Shown here in pieces: positions 57,884 through 64,000 of a DNA stretch of 64,000 bases. Numbering within the stretch: the stretch's first letter is position 1; every line of letters begins with the position of its first letter. Under the pieces are notes generated by a model. That model ran no database searches. It was not told where the DNA came from and worked only from the letters and a program-made list of their open reading frames with translations. This DNA is from an uncultured Celeribacter sp. (GTDB taxonomy: Bacteria > Pseudomonadota > Alphaproteobacteria > Rhodobacterales > Rhodobacteraceae). Where the stretch lies: NCBI RefSeq assembly GCF_963676475.1, contig NZ_OY781106.1:2480001-2544000 (forward strand). Reading direction: 5' to 3'. The position numbers were made by a program, and so were the translations under genes.

Positions 57884-59779
57884 ATGAAGACCTCGATTGC
57901 CACCGTCTCGATTTCCGGCAACTTCCGGGAAAAACTCGATGCCATCGCCAAGGCGGGCTATGACGGCATCGAGATTTTCGAACAGGATTTCATCGCCCAT
58001 GACGGCGGCCCGCGCGACGTGGCGCGGATGGTGCGCGATCACGGCCTCGACATCCCGCTGTTCCAGCCGTTTCGCGATTTCGAATGCCTGCCGGAGCCGC
58101 TCCGGTCCAAAGCCTTTGATCGTGCGAAACGCAAATTCGACGTGATGAACGAGCTGGGGACGGACCTCATCCTGTTCTGTTCCTCCTGCCACCCCGCAAG
58201 CCTTGGCGGTATCGACCGCGCGGCGGATGATTTCGCGGAGCTGGGTGAGGTGGCCAAGGCGCATGGCGTCCGTGTCGGTTACGAAGCACTCGCCTGGGGG
58301 CGGCATATCAACGATCACCGCGACGCCTGGGAGATCGTGCGTCGCGCCGATCACGACAACATCGGCTTGATCGTCGACAGTTTCCACACGCTGGGACGCA
58401 AGCTCGATCCGAATTCGATCCGCTCCATCCCCGGCGACAAGATTTTCTTTGTCCAGCTGGCCGATGCGCCGCTCATCGACATGGACCTGCTCTATTGGTC
58501 GCGCCATTTCCGCAACATGCCGGGCGAGGGCGATCTCGACGTCACGGGGTTCATGCGCGCCGTCATGGCGTCGGGCTATGCCGGGCCGATCAGCCTTGAG
58601 ATTTTCAACGATCAGTTCCGCGGCGGCAATCCCCTGACCATCGCGCAGGACGGCTATCGCTCGCTGATTTCGCTGATGGACGATGTGCGCACGGTGGAGC
58701 CGACGATCGCGCTCGACCTGCCGCCGATCCCACCGCGTGTCGGGGTCGACGGCGTGTCTTTCATCGAATTCGCTGCCCGGGGCGAGGATGCGCAGAAGCT
58801 TTCGACCCTTCTCAGTTCTCTGGGCTTCGTGCACACCGCGCATCACCGCAACAAGGAAATCGGCCTCTGGCAACAGGGCGACATCCGTATTGTGTTGAAC
58901 TCCGAAGACAGCGGCCACGCCGCCCATGTCTGGAACGCGCGGGGCCTCAGTGTCTGTGACATCGGGCTCAAGGTCGGCTCGGCCAAGGACACCGTTGCCC
59001 GTGCCACCGCCTTGGGGGCCAGCCCCTTTGAGCAACCCATCGGCCCCGGCGAATTGTCGATCCCGGCCATTCGCGGGCTTGAGGGATCGGTTCTGCATTT
59101 CATCGACGAGGAAAGCGGGCTGTCGCGGGTCTGGGACGTGGAATTCGTCGCGACCGGCGAGGCGGCGACCGCCGACGCCGGCCTCAAGCGCATCGACCAC
59201 ATCGCCCAGACCATGAGCTATGATAATATGCTCAGCTGGACCCTGTTTTACACCGCGCTTTTCGACATGGACAAATCACCCATGGTGGACGTGATCGACC
59301 CTGACGGGCTGGTCCGGTCTCAGGTCGTCGAAAGCGAAGGTCGCGGGTTCTGCGTTTCGCTCAACGGTGCGGAGACGCATCGCACGCTGGCCGGGGATTT
59401 CCTCGCGCAAAGCTTCGGCGCCTCGGTGCAGCACATCGCGCTTGCGACCGACGACATCTTTGCCACGGCCGAAGCGTTGAAAGCCTGCGGCTTCGACCCC
59501 CTGCCCCTGTCGGACAACTACTATGCCGATCTCGCGGCGCGTTTCGATCTCGCGCCCGGGCTTTTGGAACGTCTGAAAGCCACCAATGTGTTCTACGACG
59601 AACTGAACGGAAGCCCCTTTTTCCAGCTCTATTCCCGCAGCTTCGCAGGCGGCATGTTCTTTGAGATCGTGCAGCGCGAGCCGGGCTATGGCGGCTATGG
59701 CGCGGCCAATGCGCCCTTCCGGATTGCCGCGCAAAAACGTCTGGCGCGGCCAAAGGGCATGCCCGCGATGAAGGGCTGA
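57884..59779 (+). CDS. quiC: 3-Dehydroshikimate dehydratase fused to an HPPD/VOC-like domain (QuiC/QsuB type)
   Basis: 631 residues. Residues 1-~275 form an AP-endonuclease/xylose-isomerase barrel: 'ATVSISGNFREKLDAIAKAG', 'RVGYEALAWGRHINDHRDAW' (E), 'LIVDSFHTLGR' (D, H), 'FFVQLADAPLI' (Q), 'SLEIFNDQFRGG' (E) are the metal ligands of 3-dehydroshikimate dehydratase, which makes protocatechuate. Residues ~285-631 resemble 4-hydroxyphenylpyruvate dioxygenase, with 'IDHIAQTM', 'VQHIALATDDIFATAEALK' and 'FFEIVQREPGYGGYGAAN', the usual H-H-E iron-site positions. This two-domain form is known from bacterial quinate/shikimate catabolism. Confidence 0.92.
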   Translation: MKTSIATVSISGNFREKLDAIAKAGYDGIEIFEQDFIAHDGGPRDVARMVRDHGLDIPLFQPFRDFECLPEPLRSKAFDRAKRKFDVMNELGTDLILFCSSCHPASLGGIDRAADDFAELGEVAKAHGVRVGYEALAWGRHINDHRDAWEIVRRADHDNIGLIVDSFHTLGRKLDPNSIRSIPGDKIFFVQLADAPLIDMDLLYWSRHFRNMPGEGDLDVTGFMRAVMASGYAGPISLEIFNDQFRGGNPLTIAQDGYRSLISLMDDVRTVEPTIALDLPPIPPRVGVDGVSFIEFAARGEDAQKLSTLLSSLGFVHTAHHRNKEIGLWQQGDIRIVLNSEDSGHAAHVWNARGLSVCDIGLKVGSAKDTVARATALGASPFEQPIGPGELSIPAIRGLEGSVLHFIDEESGLSRVWDVEFVATGEAATADAGLKRIDHIAQTMSYDNMLSWTLFYTALFDMDKSPMVDVIDPDGLVRSQVVESEGRGFCVSLNGAETHRTLAGDFLAQSFGASVQHIALATDDIFATAEALKACGFDPLPLSDNYYADLAARFDLAPGLLERLKATNVFYDELNGSPFFQLYSRSFAGGMFFEIVQREPGYGGYGAANAPFRIAAQKRLARPKGMPAMKG

Positions 59780-59784
59780 AGGCC

Positions 59785-59990
59785 GCAAAAGCGATGCGCT
59801 CGCTGCGAGCCGCGCCTCTTTCGGGCTTTGACCGAACTGACGCCGGAACTGACGGTTGAACAGGGACTGATCAGAGAACCCGCATTTGTAACTGATCTGA
59901 CCAATGCTTTGTGTCGCGCAACTCGGTAAATTCGCATCTCGGCAGGGTCATCACCATCTGGCGCACCGGGCGCGAACTTTGGTCCCTCTG
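59785..59990 (-). pseudogene. Decayed AraC-family regulator fragment
   Basis: On the minus strand, 59793-59905 translates as 'SIGQISYKCGFSDQSLFNRQ' then 'FRRQFGQSPKEARLAASASL', the C-terminal helix-turn-helix of an AraC protein. There is no stop codon in frame at the end; the frame runs into the dehydratase gene. Further upstream, only weak matches in other frames (with stops) remain. It is a truncated, frameshifted remnant and is unlikely to be functional. Confidence 0.6.
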
Positions 59991-60095
59991 CGACAAGACC
60001 GCCTGCGTCGTTTATATCTGCTGCAAAATGTCGCAATTTGTGCAGCCGGCAGTCGAGAACATCCATCGTTCGCGGGCCGCCGGTACGGAGACCCA

Positions 60096-60290
60096 AGCAA
60101 ACGCCAGATCGCCCGTGGCGCATATGTCGCCCGCGCCGTGCGCGAAGGGATGACGGCGCATCCCGGCAATCTCTATCCGACGATGAGGTTTACGTCTTAC
60201 ACCAAGATGTCGGACGCCGACATTGACGCGCTCTACGCCTATATGATGGCGATACCGCCGGTGACCCAGGAGGCGCCTATCTGGTACAGG
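60096..60290 (+). pseudogene. Internally deleted dehydrogenase cytochrome c subunit remnant
   Basis: Translation near 60108-60278 gives 'QIARGAYVARAV' joined directly to 'REGMTAHPGNLYPTMRFTSY' and 'TKMSDADIDALYAYMMAIPP', a pattern of multi-haem cytochrome subunits of membrane alcohol/aldehyde dehydrogenases. The haem-binding CxxCH expected after RGAYVARA is absent, so the middle appears deleted. No start site is evident. It is probably the fossil of a periplasmic dehydrogenase electron-transfer subunit. Confidence 0.6.
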
Positions 60291-60334
60291 GCCCGGCGGT
60301 GCGCGAGACCCTTCACTAAGACCCGGAAAGAGCC

Positions 60335-60658
60335 ATGCGATTTTCCGCCCCGCCGCTGCGCGTCTGCGCCCTTGCCCTTAGGGTCCTGACCTTCGGGTCG
60401 GCCACAGTTGCGCAAGAGATGACCTTAGACCCGGTCGCTGCCGCCGAGATCCAAGGCGACAGCACCGACACGCGTCTGGCGCAGAACACCTGTTTGCAGT
60501 GCCACAGTATGGGCGTCGGCCCGGATTTGCGGCTGCAAAAGCTGGATTATGAGGCCCTGCACCACGTCACGCGGCATGGACTGAACGCCATGCCCGCCTT
60601 CCGTGAGAGTGAAATCTCTGACGAAGAGCTGCGCCTTGCCGTCGCTCCTAATCGTTGA
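60335..60658 (+). CDS. Small c-type cytochrome
   Basis: 107 residues. A hydrophobic N-terminus (RVCALALRVLTFGSATVA) is followed by one haem motif, 'NTCLQCHSMGVGPDLRL' (C-L-Q-C-H), and 'RHGLNAMPAFRESEISDEEL', where M of AMPAF is the likely axial ligand. A GGAAAGAG lies upstream of the ATG. It ends abruptly compared with many cytochromes and follows decayed dehydrogenase remnants, so it may itself be a relic, but the ORF is intact. Confidence 0.65.
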   Translation: MRFSAPPLRVCALALRVLTFGSATVAQEMTLDPVAAAEIQGDSTDTRLAQNTCLQCHSMGVGPDLRLQKLDYEALHHVTRHGLNAMPAFRESEISDEELRLAVAPNR

Positions 60659-60688
60659 GGGCAAGTGCGCTTAATCCCGTCTGCGCCG

Positions 60689-61417
60689 TCAGACCCCCTC
60701 TCGGAACCGTGCCATAACGCGGCTTCGCGCCTTACGGACCGCCTTACAAGGGTCATCCCCCTGCCCCAGTGAGACCGCGATGGCGCTGGCAAGCTGACAC
60801 CCTGTGCCCCGCAAAGAAAAACCGTATCGAGACCCACTGAACGTCTGAAGGCACCCGTTTTCCAGATAGAGCCTGTCTTCGCAGCGATCCCCTTCTTCTG
60901 CATGACCTCCTTTCACCAGAACCGCCTTGCACCCGCAGGTCATGAGCGCCTCCACGCATGCGGCCTCATCGGACACATCCTTGAGCCCCAAGCGGGAGGA
61001 GAGCATCCGAAGTTCCGGCAAATTGGGTGTCAAAAGCATCGTGCGCGGAAGTAGATCGGCCAGAAGCGCCTCCATGCCGGCACCATCAAGCAAGGCGCGC
61101 CCCGAAGACGATGCGAGCACAGGGTCCAGCACCAGCGGGGCAACAGGCAGACTACGCGCCACCGCTTTGACAAGCTGCGCGGACCCGAGCATTCCGATTT
61201 TGACCGCATCCACACCTCTGGCCGACGTCACTTGTGCCTGCAGGAGTTCCGGCGACATCATCTGAACCGCACTGACACGCATGTCCGTTTGGGCGGTGAC
61301 CGCCGTCACAGCGATGGACGCCTCCGCCCCCATGCCCGCGACCGTGGCGATGTCGCGGACCAACCCGGCGCCGCCGCCGGAATCCGTCCCCCCGATCAAG
61401 AGCACCCGCACGCTCAT
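60689..61417 (-). CDS. thiD: Hydroxymethylpyrimidine/phosphomethylpyrimidine kinase
   Basis: 242 residues, ribokinase fold. 'LLIGGTDSGGGAGLVRDIAT', 'VDAVKIGMLGSAQLVKAVAR', 'VLDPVLASSSGRALLDGAGM', 'LLTPNLPELRML' and the C-terminal 'GFSLRGTGCQLASAIAVSLG' (GTGC anion hole) support it. The last gene of the thi operon; its start overlaps the thiF stop. It phosphorylates HMP for thiamine synthesis. Confidence 0.93.
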   Translation of the reverse strand: MSVRVLLIGGTDSGGGAGLVRDIATVAGMGAEASIAVTAVTAQTDMRVSAVQMMSPELLQAQVTSARGVDAVKIGMLGSAQLVKAVARSLPVAPLVLDPVLASSSGRALLDGAGMEALLADLLPRTMLLTPNLPELRMLSSRLGLKDVSDEAACVEALMTCGCKAVLVKGGHAEEGDRCEDRLYLENGCLQTFSGSRYGFSLRGTGCQLASAIAVSLGQGDDPCKAVRKARSRVMARFREGV

Positions 61418-62337
61418 GCGCCCACCGCACAGATGACGACCCGCCGATGGCCCTTGTCTTCCAAATCTCTTGCGGCCCGCCAGGCCCGCAAACCGCTGGC
61501 GCAGAGGAACACCACACGCCGCTCCGTGGGGGGCGAATGCTGCGCCGGGTCAACGGTTTCCCCGGCCCTCAGATCAACCACAAGGTCATCCTTTTCGATC
61601 TCGCGTGAAGAGATGATCTTGGGGAACACTTCGGCGGGTTCAGGCGCGTCCTCAAAGCCGAATTGCGAGACGTGCCATGTTGCGAAATCGACAGACAACA
61701 GTCGACCCAGAGGCGAAGGCGCGTGGCCCAAGAGGATCGAGAGCGCCATCTGGGCCTGCAACGCGCCAAGGGTGGCGACGGCTGGCCCCATCACGCCGGA
61801 GGTGGCACAGGTCGCGGCCATAGCAGGCGGGTCGGGAAAGACGGCGCGCAGGCTCGGGGCCTGACCACAAAAGCCGCCGACATAGCCCTGCCGCCCAAGA
61901 ACGGATGCACTCACCAGCGGCTTGGCCGCGCGCAGGCAAAGGTCTGAAAGCGCATAGCTGACGGCAAAACTATCCGCCGCGTCGATCACCAGATCGACGC
62001 TGTCGATCTCTGCGCGAGCCGAGACAGGACATAGACGCGCCACTCGCGCCAGCACATGACAGTCAGGGTTGAGCGCCCTCAGATGTCGCGTGGCCACTTG
62101 GGCCTTGGACTGGCCAAGATCGCTGATACGGAAAAGTGTCTGGCGATGCAGGTTGTGCTCCTCGACGATGTCAGGGTCGTAAAGGGTGATCTGGCCGACA
62201 CCGCCCCCCACCAAAAGTGGCAAGAGTGTAGACCCCAAGCCGCCAGCTCCCGCGATCAGCACCTTGGACTTGGCGAGCCGGGCCTGACCTTCGATGCCAA
62301 CCTCCGGCAGACTCATTTGCCTGTCGTAACGGCTCAT
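61414..62337 (-). CDS. thiF: ThiF/MoeB-type sulfur-carrier adenylyltransferase with C-terminal rhodanese-like domain
   Basis: 307 residues from MSRYDRQMSLPEVGIEGQAR, with an ATGA overlap with thiE. The E1-like nucleotide site is 'VLIAGAGGLGSTLLPLLVGG', followed by 'DIVEEHNLHRQTLFRISDLG' and 'DLVIDAADSFAVSYALSDLC'. The C-terminal ~80 residues have 'RRVVFLCASGLRAWRAARDL', a rhodanese-like active-site loop. It adenylates ThiS for sulfur transfer to thiazole. Classical CxxC zinc motifs are not obvious. Confidence 0.9.
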   Translation of the reverse strand: MSRYDRQMSLPEVGIEGQARLAKSKVLIAGAGGLGSTLLPLLVGGGVGQITLYDPDIVEEHNLHRQTLFRISDLGQSKAQVATRHLRALNPDCHVLARVARLCPVSARAEIDSVDLVIDAADSFAVSYALSDLCLRAAKPLVSASVLGRQGYVGGFCGQAPSLRAVFPDPPAMAATCATSGVMGPAVATLGALQAQMALSILLGHAPSPLGRLLSVDFATWHVSQFGFEDAPEPAEVFPKIISSREIEKDDLVVDLRAGETVDPAQHSPPTERRVVFLCASGLRAWRAARDLEDKGHRRVVICAVGA

Positions 62338-62942
62338 TTGACATACTCCCGCGTGGCTTCGATCCATTCTGCGCAGCGTGCCTCAGGGTTCGTGGCCGTG
62401 GCTATGTCGGTCACCACGGCGGCACTGTCTGCGCCCGCTTCGAACAGGCCGGGCAGGCGCTCGGGCGTCAACCCACCGATGCCAACCAGCGGAGTGTCTC
62501 CGGTCATGGCTTTCCAGCGCCGCACCCGATCCAAGCCTTGCGGTCCCCATTTCATCTGCTTCAGAAGCGTCGGATAGACGGGCCCCAAAGCGACATAGGC
62601 GGGGTCATGCGACAGCGCGCGCTCCAATTCCGTCTCGTCATGGGTCGAGAGGCCAAAACGCAGGCCCGCGCGGCGCAAGGCGGCAAAATCGGCGGTGTCC
62701 ATGTCTTCTTGGCCGAGGTGCACAAAGCGACATTTCAGGTCGAGCGCGGCCTGCCAATAGTCGTTCACCACAAGCCGGGCGCGATGCACCGCACAAAAAT
62801 CGCGGGCGCGGCGGATTTGACGGCGGACTTCTTCGTCTGGCTGATCCTTGATCCGAAGCTGCACGAGGCGCACCCCCTGCGGCACGAGCAATTCCAACTG
62901 ACTGACATGACTGACGATGAGATAAAACGGATCAAGCGTCAT
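62334..62942 (-). CDS. thiE: Thiamine-phosphate synthase
   Basis: 202 residues. 'GVRLVQLRIKDQPDEEVRRQ', 'ARLVVNDYWQAALDLKCRFV', 'HLGQEDMDTADFAALRRAGL', 'DPAYVALGPVYPTLLKQMKW' and 'PLVGIGGLTPERLPGLFEAG' are typical ThiE segments. It joins HMP-PP with thiazole phosphate. It overlaps thiG and thiF by 4 bases each. Confidence 0.94.
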   Translation of the reverse strand: MTLDPFYLIVSHVSQLELLVPQGVRLVQLRIKDQPDEEVRRQIRRARDFCAVHRARLVVNDYWQAALDLKCRFVHLGQEDMDTADFAALRRAGLRFGLSTHDETELERALSHDPAYVALGPVYPTLLKQMKWGPQGLDRVRRWKAMTGDTPLVGIGGLTPERLPGLFEAGADSAAVVTDIATATNPEARCAEWIEATREYVK

Positions 62943-63700
62943 GCCAAAAGCTCCGCCATGCCGAACACCGGGGTGGAGGCCTCAGCCATATCGCGCCGCG
63001 GCATGAGGCCCGCGTCACAGGCCTGTTTTCCGGCGTCGACAGCACGGGAAAATGCCCCGGCCATGGCCACGGGGTCGACGGCCTTGGCCACGGCGGTGTT
63101 CAAAAGCACCGCATCGAAGCCCATTTCCATCGCTTGTGCCGCTTGTGACGGCGCGCCGATCCCGGCGTCGATCACCAGAGGCACATCGCGAAAATGCGCG
63201 CGCATGGTCCGTAAGCCTTCGATGTTGCGCAGCCCTTGGCCGGAGCCAATCGGCGCGCCCCACGGCATCAACACGCGGCATCCGGCCTCGATCAGTTTTT
63301 CGCCGAGGATCAGATCTTCGGTGGTGTAGGGAAAGACCTCGAACCCGTCGGCGCAGAGGATGCGCGCGGCTTCGACCAAGGCAAAGGGATCGGGTTGTAG
63401 CGTATCGGCATGGCCGATCACTTCGAGTTTGATCCAGTTGGTCCCAAAGACTTCGCGCGCCATCTGTGCCGTGGTGACCGCTTCGCGGGCGCTGTGACAG
63501 CCCGCCGTGTTGGGCAGGATGCGACAGCCGCTGTCTTTGAGAATGTCACGAAACCCCGCGCCGCCTGCGCCCTCGCGACGAAGCGAGACGGTGATCACCT
63601 CCGTGCCAGAGGCCGCGATGGCCACCCGCAAGATGTCGGGGGAGGGGTATTGTGCCGTGCCGAGCAGCAGGCGGTTTTTCAACTCGGTGCCGTAGAACAT
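62939..63700 (-). CDS. thiG: Thiazole synthase
   Basis: 253 residues, TIM barrel. 'NRLLLGTAQYPSPDILRVAI', 'WIKLEVIGHADTLQPDPFAL' (Schiff-base lysine), 'TTEDLILGEKLIEAGCRVLM', 'PWGAPIGSGQGLRNIEGLRT', 'VIDAGIGAPSQAAQAMEMGF' and 'DAVLLNTAVAKAVDPVAMAG'-like region are canonical. It uses ThiS thiocarboxylate, the thiO product and DXP to build the thiazole ring. Confidence 0.96.
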   Translation of the reverse strand: MFYGTELKNRLLLGTAQYPSPDILRVAIAASGTEVITVSLRREGAGGAGFRDILKDSGCRILPNTAGCHSAREAVTTAQMAREVFGTNWIKLEVIGHADTLQPDPFALVEAARILCADGFEVFPYTTEDLILGEKLIEAGCRVLMPWGAPIGSGQGLRNIEGLRTMRAHFRDVPLVIDAGIGAPSQAAQAMEMGFDAVLLNTAVAKAVDPVAMAGAFSRAVDAGKQACDAGLMPRRDMAEASTPVFGMAELLA

Positions 63701-63701
63701 C

Positions 63702-63899
63702 TCAGCCTCCCTGCATGGGCGAGAGAAGTTCGATCTTCATGCCCGCCGTCAGGTTGACCCTCTCGCGCGCGTCGCGCGGCACGAATTGCCCGTCGACGGC
63801 GGAGGCGACAGAGCGCGCCTCATAGTTTTGCTCCGTGATCAGCGCGGCCAGCGTGGGGACGGAGGTCTCTACGGTTTGTCCGTTCAATTCAATGCGCAT
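63702..63899 (-). CDS. thiS: Sulfur-carrier protein ThiS
   Basis: 65 residues, ubiquitin-like, ending with the Gly-Gly needed for thiocarboxylation ('LLSPMQGG'). 'RIELNGQTVETSVPTLAALI' opens the fold. It overlaps the thiO end by 11 bases and lies 1 base from thiG. Confidence 0.95.
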   Translation of the reverse strand: MRIELNGQTVETSVPTLAALITEQNYEARSVASAVDGQFVPRDARERVNLTAGMKIELLSPMQGG

Positions 63900-64000
63900 C
63901 GGCGTTCTCCTGTGTCAAAAGCCCGGCCAGATCCATGCCCAGAACGGGGGCCATCAGAAAGCCGTGGCGATACATGCCGTTGATGTGAAATCCCGTGCCG
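63889..64000 (-). CDS. thiO: Glycine oxidase ThiO, partial (C-terminal 36 residues)
   Basis: The final codons translate as GFHINGMYRHGFLMAPVLGM followed by DLAGLLTQENADAH and stop. The 'YRHGFLMAP' block is characteristic of the ThiO/DAAO FAD oxidases. The rest is beyond the right edge. ThiO forms iminoacetate from glycine for thiazole synthesis in aerobes. Its end overlaps thiS in a different frame. Confidence 0.88.
   Translation of the reverse strand, partial: GTGFHINGMYRHGFLMAPVLGMDLAGLLTQENADAH

Noticed and set aside
1..64000. tRNA, rRNA, CRISPR array or insertion sequence
   Set aside because: No cloverleaf T-arm motif, repeat-spacer series or transposase was found on reading both strands.

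Overview
The window reads as chromosome of a marine-type alphaproteobacterium, most probably a Rhodobacteraceae (Roseobacter-group) member. The evidence is gene content and style: a complete-looking C-P lyase cluster, TRAP rather than ABC import in a catabolic operon, a bacterial ALDH16, an NDUFS6-like zinc-finger protein, DUF1285/MoxR/DUF58/DUF4159 neighbours, dense overlapping operons with TGATG/ATGA junctions, GC-rich coding sequence and AT-rich promoters. No rRNA, tRNA, CRISPR, phage or transposase gene was seen. The genus cannot be fixed from the sequence alone.

Layout. 1-12.2 kb: phosphonate use. phnGHIJK, an embedded corA and phnL (cut by the window edge) run leftward; phnF and phnM run rightward; a hexapeptide acetyltransferase and phnCDEE run leftward. 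A candidate Pho box lies upstream of phnC and inverted TTGTCTA/TAGACAA repeats lie between phnF and phnG. 12.4-19.0 kb: an AbrB-type membrane protein, then three glycosyltransferases and a sulfotransferase-like protein. 19.0-25.5 kb: two 115-bp inverted copies of a palindromic element flank rpe, an AraC regulator, deoC, a twin-domain ALDH16 and two small membrane proteins. 25.5-28.0 kb: a membrane protein, a periplasmic protein and a PLP aminotransferase.

28.1-48.6 kb is bracketed by two nearly identical, oppositely oriented ~548-bp units, each holding promoter, leader, a 113-residue secreted protein gene and terminator. Between them lie a phytase-like secreted protein, Hsp20 with an RpoH-type promoter, a trypsin-like protease, glycolate oxidase glcDEF, DUF599, a TetR/carboxymuconolactone-decarboxylase pair with three operator-like palindromes, the MoxR-DUF58-DUF4159 operon, DUF1285, a hydroxypyruvate isomerase homologue and a CDF cation exporter.

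48.6-52.9 kb: divergent sulfotransferase and GT14/DUF5928 glycosyltransferase, HIT hydrolase, ABC ATPase and zinc-finger protein. 53.2-59.8 kb: a shikimate/quinate catabolic operon (TetR, shikimate dehydrogenase, TRAP DctPQM, 3-dehydroshikimate dehydratase fused to an HPPD-like domain), predicted to take up shikimate-type acids and feed protocatechuate. 59.8-60.7 kb: decayed remnants of an AraC regulator and a dehydrogenase cytochrome subunit, plus a small cytochrome c. 60.7-64.0 kb: thiamine operon thiO(partial)-S-G-E-F-D.

No clear new defence or mobile system was found. The most interesting unexplained items are the inverted secreted-protein duplication, the paired 115-bp elements, a recurring TGAGTATTTT motif that once forms a 13-codon mini-ORF, and the opposite-strand ORF pair between phnI and phnJ.
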